A stretch of 60,130 nt of DNA from Clostridiales bacterium UBA1740. Its GTDB lineage: Bacteria > Bacillota > Clostridia > Oscillospirales > CAG-272. Numbering within the stretch: the first letter of the stretch is position 1; every line of letters begins with the position of its first letter. This document shows, one piece after another, positions 27,040-34,344 of the stretch. Made by a program: the position numbers and the translations under genes. Under the pieces are notes generated by a model. The model saw only the letters and a list, made by a program, of their open reading frames with translations. It was not told the origin of the DNA and ran no database searches. Where the stretch lies: positions 1 through 60,130 of the forward strand of contig DCHY01000035.1 in assembly GCA_002315715.1 (NCBI GenBank). Reading direction: 5' to 3'.

Positions 27040-27774
27040 CTACGCCAATTTTTCTTTGAGGAAAGAGAGAATTTTCTTTTCTTCTCTTGAGATTTTCACC
27101 TGCGAAAGCCCCAAAATCTCGGCGGTTTTGCTTTGCGAACAGTCGTGATAATACCGCAAACCCACGATTTTTTGCCATAACGGGGGCAGGGATTCGACGG
27201 CGTCTTTGAGCGCTAACCGCTCCGTTTGTGCGCTTTCGCTGTTTCCGTCCGAAACGAAAGCCGACAGCGGCACCGATTCTTCCTCGGTGGAGACGGGTTC
27301 ATCTAGCGACCTGACGGCACTCCCCGAAAAAAGGGCGGCAGCGGCATCGGAGGGAGAAACGCCGCAGGCGGCCGCCACGGCGGCAATGGAGGTGTCCTCG
27401 CCCCGCGCAGACCGCCTATCGGTTTCCGCCGACAGCAGCACGGCGAGTCTTTTTTCTTCCCTCGACACCTTGATAAGCCCGTCGTCACGCAAAAACCGAC
27501 GCATTTCCCCGAAAATCAGCGGTACGGCGTAGGTGGAAAAAGCAAGACCGCGCGACAGGTCAAAGGTGCGAATGGCTTTCATCAGTCCGATGTCCCCGCA
27601 TTCCAAAAGGTCGGACAACTCGGCGCGTCCCGAAAATCGACGCGCCAAGGCAAAGACCAACGGGCGGTTTTTCTCGACTAAAAGATTGCCGGCTTCTACG
27701 TCTCCTTTGCGAAAAGCCGACAGCAAAGACAGGTTGTCGGCAAACTCTTTTCGTCTTTCTTTTTTCTCAGTCAC
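27040..27774 (-). CDS. sigF: Forespore sigma factor F
   Basis: Sigma-70 family factor of 244 residues, the first forespore-specific sigma factor. Region 2 is visible in LLVEKNRPLVFALARRFSGR and SDLLECGDIGLMKAIRTFDL, then AFSTYAVPLIFGEMRRFLRDDG. Regions 3 and 4 follow, ending with LRYYHDCSQSKTAEILGLSQVKISREEKKILSFLKEKLA-like helix-turn-helix sequence. The likely start is GTG at 27774, overlapping the 3' end of spoIIAB (CGTGACTGA), as usual for this operon. Upstream in-frame ATG codons lie inside spoIIAB and are unlikely to be used. SpoIIAB is expected to inhibit it until SpoIIAA releases it. Confidence 0.93.
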   Translation of the reverse strand: MTEKKERRKEFADNLSLLSAFRKGDVEAGNLLVEKNRPLVFALARRFSGRAELSDLLECGDIGLMKAIRTFDLSRGLAFSTYAVPLIFGEMRRFLRDDGLIKVSREEKRLAVLLSAETDRRSARGEDTSIAAVAAACGVSPSDAAAALFSGSAVRSLDEPVSTEEESVPLSAFVSDGNSESAQTERLALKDAVESLPPLWQKIVGLRYYHDCSQSKTAEILGLSQVKISREEKKILSFLKEKLA

Positions 27775-28216
27775 GGCTAAACTTCTTTTTGAGGATAACC
27801 GTCGTGCCGGCGCCGACTTTTGAACGAACGCGGCAGGAATCCGTAAAACTTTCCATGACCAAAAATCCCATGCCGCAGCGTTCCTCCGGCTTTCCCGTCG
27901 TGAAAAAGGGTTGACGGGCTTTTTCCACGTCCTCAATGCCGCAGCCGCGGTCGGCGATTTCGACACAGACGGTGCCCTCGTCATAAAGGCGGACGGTGAG
28001 ATGGAAAAAGCGCGCGTCGCTCTCCTTTTTGTGTACGTAGGCGTGCACGATACAGTTGGTGACGGCTTCGCTCACGGCACAGCGCAGGTCGGCGAGTTCC
28101 TCCACCGTCGGATTGAGCGAGGCGGAAAACGCCGAGACGAGAGACCTTGCCACGCTCTCGTTTTCGCTGATAGCCGGCAATCTCACTTTCATTTCGTTGA
28201 TCAGTTGTGCTTTCAT
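27767..28216 (-). CDS. spoIIAB: Anti-sigma F factor, serine kinase
   Basis: GHKL-fold protein of 149 residues that binds and inhibits sigma F and phosphorylates SpoIIAA. The N-box is SEAVTNCIVHAY (about 49-60), the G1 box is ADRGCGIEDVEKA, and the G2 box is RCGMGFLVMESF. The DNA overlaps sigF by 8 bp and lies 9 bp after spoIIAA, matching the classical spoIIA order. AGGAGA precedes the start. All catalytic motifs look intact. Confidence 0.93.
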   Translation of the reverse strand: MKAQLINEMKVRLPAISENESVARSLVSAFSASLNPTVEELADLRCAVSEAVTNCIVHAYVHKKESDARFFHLTVRLYDEGTVCVEIADRGCGIEDVEKARQPFFTTGKPEERCGMGFLVMESFTDSCRVRSKVGAGTTVILKKKFSRD

Positions 28217-28225
28217 AAAATCTCC

Positions 28226-28552
28226 TCAAGGTAACAGGGTGATGTTTTTGATTTTTTCAATGCCGGACAGGCGGATGACGCGCGACAGTTCCCCCGAAAG
28301 ATGGGATAGGACGACGCCGCCGCCCAAGAGGCGCATCGTCTCGGTTCTGCCGAGAATCAGACCGATGCCCGACGAATCCATCAGCGGTACGTCCTCGAAC
28401 GAGATTTCCAAAATCGCGGGTTTTTCGTACAGAACGTGACGATCGATGGCATCGCGCATCGGGCGCGCCGTGTGATGGTCGATTTCGCCGTGCAAAACGG
28501 CGCACAGCGCTTTTTTGTTTTGGTCATAGGGCGCAAACGTTACAATTTCCAT
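28226..28552 (-). CDS. spoIIAA: Anti-sigma F factor antagonist
   Basis: STAS-domain protein of about 108 residues that releases sigma F when dephosphorylated. The phosphorylation segment is PLMDSSGIGLILGR, where the Ser of DSSG is the kinase target in the family. N-terminal LHGEIDHHTARPMRDAID matches the STAS beta-strand/helix start. ATG at 28552 is preferred to a TTG six bases upstream because AAGGAGA has normal spacing only to the ATG. It starts the spoIIA operon. A TATAAT-type -10 is near 28578, but its -35 is poor and a sigma-H-type promoter was not recognised. Confidence 0.92.
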   Translation of the reverse strand: MEIVTFAPYDQNKKALCAVLHGEIDHHTARPMRDAIDRHVLYEKPAILEISFEDVPLMDSSGIGLILGRTETMRLLGGGVVLSHLSGELSRVIRLSGIEKIKNITLLP

Positions 28553-28721
28553 AAGCAAATCTCCTTGGTTCGATTATACCGAAACCCGTACTCGAAAAAG
28601 GTCGCTTTTTCTGCCGCTTTGAAAAAATCGCAAAAAAAGATAGATGCGCCCCCGCAGGCATTCTCTGCGGAAAGGCAAAAAAATTTTTCCCATTTTTTTA
28701 CATTTTCTATCTACATGAATA

Positions 28722-28749
28722 TTGACAAAGAGTAAAAACGGGGTATAAT
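28722..28749 (+). promoter_or_regulatory. Sigma-A-type promoter of the F420-ligase-like/guaA transcript
   Basis: TTGACA and TATAAT are separated by 16 bp, about 75 bp upstream of the ATG at 28824. The spoIIAA-to-28824 gap is otherwise AT-rich, with one CCGCAG/CTGCGG hairpin near 28655-28675. Confidence 0.8.
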
Positions 28750-28823
28750 AATAGCGTGTATTTTTTACGACGATGCGGAAAAGGCCAAAAACGCGAATCC
28801 CGCACGGAAAGGATAAAAAATAT

Positions 28824-30029
28824 ATGGAACAAAATGAGAGAAAGGTGGGTACCGTTTCCAGAGGTATCCGTTGCCCCATCATCCGTGAGGGAGACAATCT
28901 TGCAGAGATTGTCACATCCAGCGTTCTGGAAGCCGCAAAGTCCGAGGGATTCGAACTTCGCGACCGCGACGTCATTTCCATCACCGAGTCCATCGTTGCC
29001 CGTTCGCAGGGTAACTACGCGTCTGTTGACGACATCGCCGAAGACGTGAAGAACAAACTCGGAGGCGAGACCGTCGGCGTTATTTTCCCGATTCTTTCCC
29101 GTAACCGTTTTGCCATCTGCCTTCGCGGCATTGCCAAAGGCGCAAAGAAGATTGTCTTGATGCTCAGTTATCCGTCCGATGAAGTCGGAAACCAGCTTGT
29201 CAATCTCGATCTCGTTGACGCTGCCGGCATCAATCCTTATTCCGATGTTTTGACCCTTGAAAAATACCGTGAAGTGTTCGGCTATATCAAGCACGAATTC
29301 ACCGGTGTTGACTACGTCGATTACTATGCAAACCTCATCCGTGAATCCGGCGCCGAAGTGGAAATCATCTTCGCCAACCAGGCAAAAGCCATTTTGCCCT
29401 ATGCGGATCACATCTTGACCTGCGACATTCACACCCGTGCCCGTACCAAGAGAATTCTTATGGCTGCCGGTGCAAAGGTCGTTCTCGGTCTTGACGATAT
29501 CATGACTTCGTCCATTCACGGTTCCGGCTTCAACGCCAAATACGGTCTTCTCGGTTCCAACAAATCGACCGAAGACAAAATCAAACTCTTCCCGCAGGAA
29601 TGCAAAGACCTTGTCCTTGACATTCAGGCGCGCATTCTCAAAGCCACCGGCAAACACGTAGAAGTCATGGTTTACGGCGACGGCGCGTTCAAAGATCCTC
29701 AGGGTAAGATTTGGGAACTTGCCGATCCCGTCGTTTCTCCCGCATTCACCGACGGCCTTATCGGAACGCCCAACGAACTCAAACTTAAGTATCTTGCTGA
29801 TAACGATTACAAAGATCTTTCCGGTGAAGCGCTGAAGGAAGCCATTTCCGCCAGCATTCGTGCAAAGACCGGTGCTTCTCTCGTCGGCAACATGGCGTCT
29901 CAGGGTACGACCCCCCGTCAGCTTACCGACCTCATCGGTTCTCTTTGCGATTTGACCTCCGGCTCCGGCGACAAGGGTACGCCCGTCGTCTTGGTTCAGG
30001 GTTATTTCGACAACTACACCAACAACTAA
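28824..30029 (+). CDS. Coenzyme F420-0:L-glutamate ligase-like protein
   Basis: A 401-residue protein resembling the CofE/F420-ligase domain family. In F420 producers CofE adds L-glutamate to F420-0 with GTP. Here the N-terminal part (about 15-100) has GIRCPIIREGDNLAEIV and RDRDVISITESIVARSQGNY, the family's metal/GTP-binding start. The central part includes CLRGIAKGAKKIVLML and TCDIHTRARTKRI. The C-terminal part (about 290-400), with GTTPRQLTDLIGSLCDLTSG, extends beyond the short archaeal enzyme. Similar long forms occur in Clostridia that are not known to make F420, so the real substrate is uncertain. It is 18 bp upstream of the GMP synthase gene and shares its promoter. Confidence 0.72.
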   Translation: MEQNERKVGTVSRGIRCPIIREGDNLAEIVTSSVLEAAKSEGFELRDRDVISITESIVARSQGNYASVDDIAEDVKNKLGGETVGVIFPILSRNRFAICLRGIAKGAKKIVLMLSYPSDEVGNQLVNLDLVDAAGINPYSDVLTLEKYREVFGYIKHEFTGVDYVDYYANLIRESGAEVEIIFANQAKAILPYADHILTCDIHTRARTKRILMAAGAKVVLGLDDIMTSSIHGSGFNAKYGLLGSNKSTEDKIKLFPQECKDLVLDIQARILKATGKHVEVMVYGDGAFKDPQGKIWELADPVVSPAFTDGLIGTPNELKLKYLADNDYKDLSGEALKEAISASIRAKTGASLVGNMASQGTTPRQLTDLIGSLCDLTSGSGDKGTPVVLVQGYFDNYTNN

Positions 30030-30047
30030 TCGGAGGATAATGAAATT

Positions 30048-31034
30048 ATGGATAGCAACGTACGTCCCGCCACTATGGCACGCATCAACAATAAAGAACT
30101 TGCAGAAGCGTTCATTGCGGAGCAGGTAAAACTCCTTCGCGAACAGATCGGCGACAAAAAAGTCCTCCTTGCTCTTTCCGGCGGTGTTGACTCTTCCGTC
30201 GTAGCCGCGCTTCTCATCAAAGCCATCGGCAAACAGCTCACTTGCGTACACGTCAACCACGGTCTTCTCCGTAAAGGCGAACCCGAGCAGGTTATCAAAG
30301 TGTTCCGCGATGAACTCGGCGCCAACCTCGTTTACGTCGACGCAACCGACAGATTTCTCGATCAGCTTGCCGGCGTTTCCGAACCCGAATCCAAGAGAAA
30401 GATTATCGGTAAAGTCTTCATTGACGTTTTCGCGGAAGAAGCCAAGAAACTTGACGGTATCGAATTTTTGGCACAGGGTACTATCTACCCCGACATTCTC
30501 GAATCCAAGGGCGTAAAGGCACACCACAACGTCGGCGGCCTCCCCGAGGATCTCAAGTTTGACCTCGTCGAACCCGTTAAACTTCTTTATAAAGACGAAG
30601 TCCGCATGGTTGGTAAAACTCTCGGTCTTCCCGACAGCATGGTTTACCGTCAGCCGTTCCCCGGACCGGGACTCGGTGTCCGTTGCATCGGCGCCATCAC
30701 TCGCGACCGTTTGAACGCCTTGAGAGAAGCCGACGCCATCGTCCGTGAAGAAATCGGCAAACTCCCCGTTACCCCTTGGCAGTATTTCTGCGCTATCCCC
30801 GACCTTCAGTCGACGGGTATCAAGTACGATGAAAACGGCAAGGGCGAGCGTTACATGGGTTGGGCTTGCATCATCCGTGCCATCAACACGGTAGACGCCG
30901 TCAAAGCCACCGTTCCCGAAATTCCCTTCGACGTCCTTTGCAAAATGCGTGACGAGATCGTTAAGATCCCCGGCATCAATAGAGTTCTTTGGGACATTTC
31001 CGAGAAACCCGTTGCCACCATCGAGTGGGAGTGA
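30048..31034 (+). CDS. guaA: GMP synthase, ATP-pyrophosphatase subunit only
   Basis: A 328-residue protein corresponding to the C-terminal half of GuaA, which adenylates XMP and aminates it to GMP. The PP-loop motif LALSGGVDSSVVA (about 42-54) is intact, followed by VHVNHGLLRKGE, the XMP site region AQGTIYPD, KAHHNVGG, and the dimerisation domain with RQPFPGPGLGVRCIG and the C-terminal VLWDISEKPVATIEWE. The N-terminal glutamine amidotransferase domain of the usual 510-525 residue enzyme is missing. A separate amidotransferase subunit, as in archaea, or ammonia use would be needed. It ends in a strong terminator. Confidence 0.9.
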   Translation: MDSNVRPATMARINNKELAEAFIAEQVKLLREQIGDKKVLLALSGGVDSSVVAALLIKAIGKQLTCVHVNHGLLRKGEPEQVIKVFRDELGANLVYVDATDRFLDQLAGVSEPESKRKIIGKVFIDVFAEEAKKLDGIEFLAQGTIYPDILESKGVKAHHNVGGLPEDLKFDLVEPVKLLYKDEVRMVGKTLGLPDSMVYRQPFPGPGLGVRCIGAITRDRLNALREADAIVREEIGKLPVTPWQYFCAIPDLQSTGIKYDENGKGERYMGWACIIRAINTVDAVKATVPEIPFDVLCKMRDEIVKIPGINRVLWDISEKPVATIEWE

Positions 31035-31074
31035 TTTTTCGCCGTTTGACGAAAATCGTCACCAAACCATAAAG

Positions 31075-31104
31075 AAAATCCCGACCGTTCGGTCGGGATT
31101 TTTT
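31075..31104 (+). terminator. Terminator of guaA
   Basis: AAAATCCCGACCG and GGTCGGGATTTTTT form a stable stem with a TTCG-type loop. Nearly the same element occurs at 32182-32212. Confidence 0.88.
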
Positions 31105-31162
31105 GCGTTTTTGAAGCACTTACCGCCAGATAACAAAAAGATTATTAAATTGCTTCTCTCTG

Positions 31163-31191
31163 TTGAAATATGAAAATAATAATGATATACT
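31163..31191 (+). promoter_or_regulatory. Promoter of the orphan secreted-protein gene
   Basis: TTGAAA and TATACT are separated by 17 bp, about 70 bp before the ATG at 31260. Confidence 0.7.
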
Positions 31192-31259
31192 ATTGGGGCT
31201 CGCGTGAAAAAACCGTCTTGTTGCGGTGCTTGCGCGAAGAAAAAATGAGGAAATATAGT

Positions 31260-32138
31260 ATGAAAAAAGTATTAAAACTCTCTCTTCTTTGTCTTTGCCT
31301 TGTTACGGTGTTTTGCGTGACGGCTACCGTATCTTCTGCCGAACAAACCCCTTCGGCAACAAAAGTGGAAGGCGCTTTCACCTCCGCAACTTTTGCGAGC
31401 AGCGTCTCGGAACCCGAAGTTTCTAACGTCATGATTCCCATCAGCCAAGCCGAAACCTACGAGCACATGATTTACGGAATTTACGGTTTCAACAGCGAAA
31501 CCGGAAAATATCTTTGCCTTGGGTTTGAAAGCGGCACGCCCGGCATGACTGAAGAATATTCCGTAAAAGAAATCAACTACGATATTTTCTGCGGTATGGA
31601 ATATTACGTTGTCGGCGGTTCCTACACGTCCGTAAAAGCACCGAGCGGCTACACGGTGTCAAAGGTTGTTCGTTCCGTTGACGAGTTGACTTCGTTCCGT
31701 GGCAATAAGGATTTGTCGAAAGACGAATATATGGCGTTGATCCAGACGGTTTTTGATTCTTCGAACGAAGAACAGGAGATTTGGAACTGCAAGGTTATGA
31801 TCACCTACGCCAACGAAGACGGAAGTTACATGGTTTACGATCCTCAGGGAAATGAAATACTCCCTTGCACAACCGGCGAAATTGACGGTATGTTTGATGA
31901 CGGCGAAGGCGACTATTGGGCGGTTATTTTGGAGAAAACAGAAGAACCCGCCGCTGTCACCCCCGAAACGCAAACCAAGAATTTCCCCGTTTGGGCAATC
32001 GTTTTGATTTCTCTCGCCGGCGTCATCGGCCTGTATGCCGCAGCATATTTCTTCCTTTTCAAAAAAGGTCTTTTGACTGCTTCCGTGTTTACGAAGATTT
32101 TCCTTCCCATGGATAAAATCTTTGTGAAAAAAGCGTAA
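31260..32138 (+). CDS. Secreted, C-terminally membrane-anchored protein of unknown function
   Basis: A 292-residue protein with an N-terminal signal peptide (KKVLKLSLLCLCLVTVF) and a likely cleavage near SSAEQ. The Ser/Thr-rich and acidic extracellular part (about 30-245) has no recognised domain. It is followed by a C-terminal membrane helix (VWAIVLISLAGVIGLYAAAY) and a short basic cytoplasmic tail. Several Cys pairs occur in the ectodomain, including YDIFCGMEYY and EIWNCKVMITY. ATG at 31260 is chosen because GAGG precedes it. The gene has its own promoter and is flanked by two near-identical terminators. I do not recognise the family. Confidence 0.75.
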   Translation: MKKVLKLSLLCLCLVTVFCVTATVSSAEQTPSATKVEGAFTSATFASSVSEPEVSNVMIPISQAETYEHMIYGIYGFNSETGKYLCLGFESGTPGMTEEYSVKEINYDIFCGMEYYVVGGSYTSVKAPSGYTVSKVVRSVDELTSFRGNKDLSKDEYMALIQTVFDSSNEEQEIWNCKVMITYANEDGSYMVYDPQGNEILPCTTGEIDGMFDDGEGDYWAVILEKTEEPAAVTPETQTKNFPVWAIVLISLAGVIGLYAAAYFFLFKKGLLTASVFTKIFLPMDKIFVKKA

Positions 32139-32181
32139 CGGATAAACAAATACGCAATTCGTTTCAAACTCAATAAACGAT

Positions 32182-32212
32182 AAAAAATCCCGACCGTTTG
32201 GTCGGGATTTTT
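32182..32212. terminator. Bidirectional terminator, near-copy of the one at 31075
   Basis: AAAAATCCCGACCG pairs with GGTCGGGATTTTT around a short loop. Runs of A and T on both sides allow it to end the rightward secreted-protein gene and the leftward LysR gene. Confidence 0.85.
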
Positions 32213-32227
32213 GCATTTTGCAAACGT

Positions 32228-33184
32228 TTATTTGCAAAATGATTTATTTATTTGTCGGTTTTTCCCGTACACTTCCTTTGCCGTTTCGATAAAAGCGAGG
32301 GCGGCACGCGAAAGATAACGGTTTTTCTTATAGCCTATCGACATGGTACGTTTGGCAAAATCGCTCTTGAGCGCGTAATACAAACAACCCGAGCCCGAGG
32401 CTTTTTGCACCAAAACGTCGGTGACGAAGGTAATGCCCATGCCGGCACGGCAAAGGTTATAGGCGGTGATCAACTGGTCCAGGTGGATGAGCGGTTTCGG
32501 ATCGAATCCGGCTTCGCGGCAAAGCGAAAACGCACGGCGGCACATATCGTTGCCGGGCTTCAAAAGGAGAAAGGTTTCTTCCCCGAATAGCGAAAGGTCA
32601 ACGGCGGGCGCCGTCTTTCCCGTTCCCATCTGTTTTGCCGTCATGGCAAAGGCGGAAAGACTGTCGTTGATGGGAAACGACTCCGGAACCGCGAGATAGA
32701 TTTTTTCCTCAAAAAGTTCTTCCGCCTCGTAGAGCGCCGGGTCAAAATCGTGCGCCACCAAGAGGTCGATGGAGTCGTTGAGGAGCATTTGACGGAGGTT
32801 AGGGGAGTTGGACTCCGTCAAATCCACCGAAATACCGGCGTATTTGGCGGAAAATTTCATAAGGATTTCGGGGAGAATAAACGATGAAACAAAGTTTTCG
32901 CCGCTCACCGAAAGTGACCCGGCGCGCAGATTCGCCATATCCGCCAAGCGGTCATGGAGCGAACGCTCGACGGAGCGCAACTGTTCCACCGCGGCGATAT
33001 AAACTTCTCCCTCCCCCGTCAGGGAAAGCGGCGTCGTCGAACGGTCAAAAATCGTAATGCCGAGTTCCTCCTCCACCTTTTTCACCGTCATGGACAGCGC
33101 CGGTTGAGAAACAAACAGTTTTTTTGCCGCTCCCGAAAAGGAGCGCTCTTCCCAAATGGTGTAGATATAATTCTGTTCTTTCAT
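32228..33184 (-). CDS. LysR-family transcriptional regulator
   Basis: A 318-residue LysR-type regulator. The N-terminal helix-turn-helix (about 1-62) contains FSGAAKKLFVSQPALSMTVKKVE and TIFDRST, followed by a linker helix and the periplasmic-binding-like effector domain (about 90-300) with AGSLSVSGENFVSSFILPEIL and GMGITFVTDVLV. It is divergent from the TAXI-TRAP operon, the classical arrangement for a regulator of its neighbour. The effector is probably the TRAP substrate, which is unknown. ATG at 33184 is used; AGGTAAAGGC precedes it. Confidence 0.9.
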   Translation of the reverse strand: MKEQNYIYTIWEERSFSGAAKKLFVSQPALSMTVKKVEEELGITIFDRSTTPLSLTGEGEVYIAAVEQLRSVERSLHDRLADMANLRAGSLSVSGENFVSSFILPEILMKFSAKYAGISVDLTESNSPNLRQMLLNDSIDLLVAHDFDPALYEAEELFEEKIYLAVPESFPINDSLSAFAMTAKQMGTGKTAPAVDLSLFGEETFLLLKPGNDMCRRAFSLCREAGFDPKPLIHLDQLITAYNLCRAGMGITFVTDVLVQKASGSGCLYYALKSDFAKRTMSIGYKKNRYLSRAALAFIETAKEVYGKNRQINKSFCK

Positions 33185-33231
33185 GCCTTTACCTATCAAT
33201 AATTTTTATAGAAATCATTTTATTATTGTAT

Positions 33232-33260
33232 TTGATTATAGCATACCGCTGTGTTATAAT
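33232..33260 (+). promoter_or_regulatory. Sigma-A-type promoter of the TAXI-TRAP operon
   Basis: TTGATT and TATAAT are separated by 17 bp. An imperfect AATCA...TGATT inverted repeat spans the -35 box, a position where a LysR regulator could bind. Confidence 0.8.
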
Positions 33261-33294
33261 CAATATGCTTTTATTAATATTGGAGGAAAAAATC

Positions 33295-34260
33295 ATGAAA
33301 AAAATTATTGCGCTTCTCGTTCTCGTCGCTATTTTGGCTACCTTTGCTTGCTCTTGCGGCGATAACGCAAAACTTCGTTTCGTTACCGGCGGTGAGTCGG
33401 GTACCTACTATGCTTTCGGTTCTGTCATTGCACAGCATGCCACGAACAATGCCGGTGTGCAAGTCAATGCCTTGGTCGGTAACGGGTCTAAGAGTAACGT
33501 GCAGGAGCTGGAAGATAACAATGCCGAACTCGCTTTCTGTCAGTCCGACGTTATGGCATATGCTTACAACGGCACGAATCTTTTTAATGCTCCAATCACC
33601 TGTTTCTCTACTGTTGCGGCTCTTTATACCGAGCAGGTTCAGATTGTCACCACGGACCCCACCATCAAATCCGTTGCCGATCTTCAGGGCAAAAAAGTGT
33701 CTGTTGGTGCAGCAGGTTCCGGTGTTTATTTCAACGCCGTCGACATCCTTTCTGCCTATGGAATTGGCGATAGAAACGACAAAGGTGAGTTTACGAAGAT
33801 CGATGCAACTTACCAATCTTTCGGCGATTCTGCTGATGCTTTGAAAAACGGTCAGATTCATGCCGCTTTCATTGTCGCCGGTGCTCCTACAACGGCTGTC
33901 GTTGATTTGGCAACGACGAAGGATGTTTACCTTGTTTCCCTTGACGATACACACATTGCTTCTTTGCTCGAAACGTCTCCTTACTACGCCGAGTGCACCA
34001 TTCCCGCCAGCGTTTACGGAACCGATTCCGATATTAAAACGGTTGGTGTAGGTGCAGTCATTCTTGCAAAGAACTCTGTTTCCGAAGAAGATATTTATCA
34101 TTTTGTCGCAGATATTTTTGATAATTATGAAAACTTGACTAAGAACCATGCTAAATATTCGGAACTCAGTTTTGAATATGCAACTTCCATCACCTCCGTT
34201 CCTTATCATGCAGGTGCTGCGAAGTACTTTGAGGAAAAGGGTTACACCGTCAACAAATAA
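33295..34260 (+). CDS. TAXI-family TRAP transporter substrate-binding lipoprotein
   Basis: A 321-residue periplasmic-binding-type lipoprotein. The signal peptide KKIIALLVLVAILATF is followed by Cys residues (ACSC) of a probable lipobox. The TAXI-family start LRFVTGGESGTYYAFGSVIA is unmistakable, with NAELAFCQSDVMAYAYNG, ADLQGKKVSVGAAGSGVYFN and FIVAGAPTTAVVDLA later. Such proteins deliver small organic acids or amino acids to fused TRAP permeases, but no substrate is assured from sequence. GGAGG precedes the start. It is separated from the permease gene by a hairpin that may reduce read-through. Confidence 0.92.
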   Translation: MKKIIALLVLVAILATFACSCGDNAKLRFVTGGESGTYYAFGSVIAQHATNNAGVQVNALVGNGSKSNVQELEDNNAELAFCQSDVMAYAYNGTNLFNAPITCFSTVAALYTEQVQIVTTDPTIKSVADLQGKKVSVGAAGSGVYFNAVDILSAYGIGDRNDKGEFTKIDATYQSFGDSADALKNGQIHAAFIVAGAPTTAVVDLATTKDVYLVSLDDTHIASLLETSPYYAECTIPASVYGTDSDIKTVGVGAVILAKNSVSEEDIYHFVADIFDNYENLTKNHAKYSELSFEYATSITSVPYHAGAAKYFEEKGYTVNK

Positions 34261-34277
34261 TTGTCCTGGTTATCCGG

Positions 34278-34305
34278 CGGGGCTGTTTTGCGACAGCCCC
34301 GTTTG
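34278..34305 (+). terminator. Partial terminator between binding protein and permease
   Basis: CGGGGCTGT pairs with ACAGCCCCG over a 6-nt loop, followed by GTTTGCTCG. The weak T-run suggests attenuation rather than full stop, giving more binding protein than permease. Confidence 0.55.
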
Positions 34306-34344
34306 CTCGTAAACGCAATTCTCGATTAGAAAGTAGATGTTATC

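Noticed and set aside
27775..27984. N-terminal extension of the sigma F gene from an upstream ATG
   Set aside because: It lies wholly inside spoIIAB in another frame, lacks a ribosome binding site, and the GTG start at 27774 gives the normal sigma F length.
28707..30527. Minus-strand frame of about 600 codons across the F420-ligase-like gene and guaA
   Set aside because: Opposite two well-supported genes with their own promoter; the sequence has no recognisable domain and no ribosome binding site.
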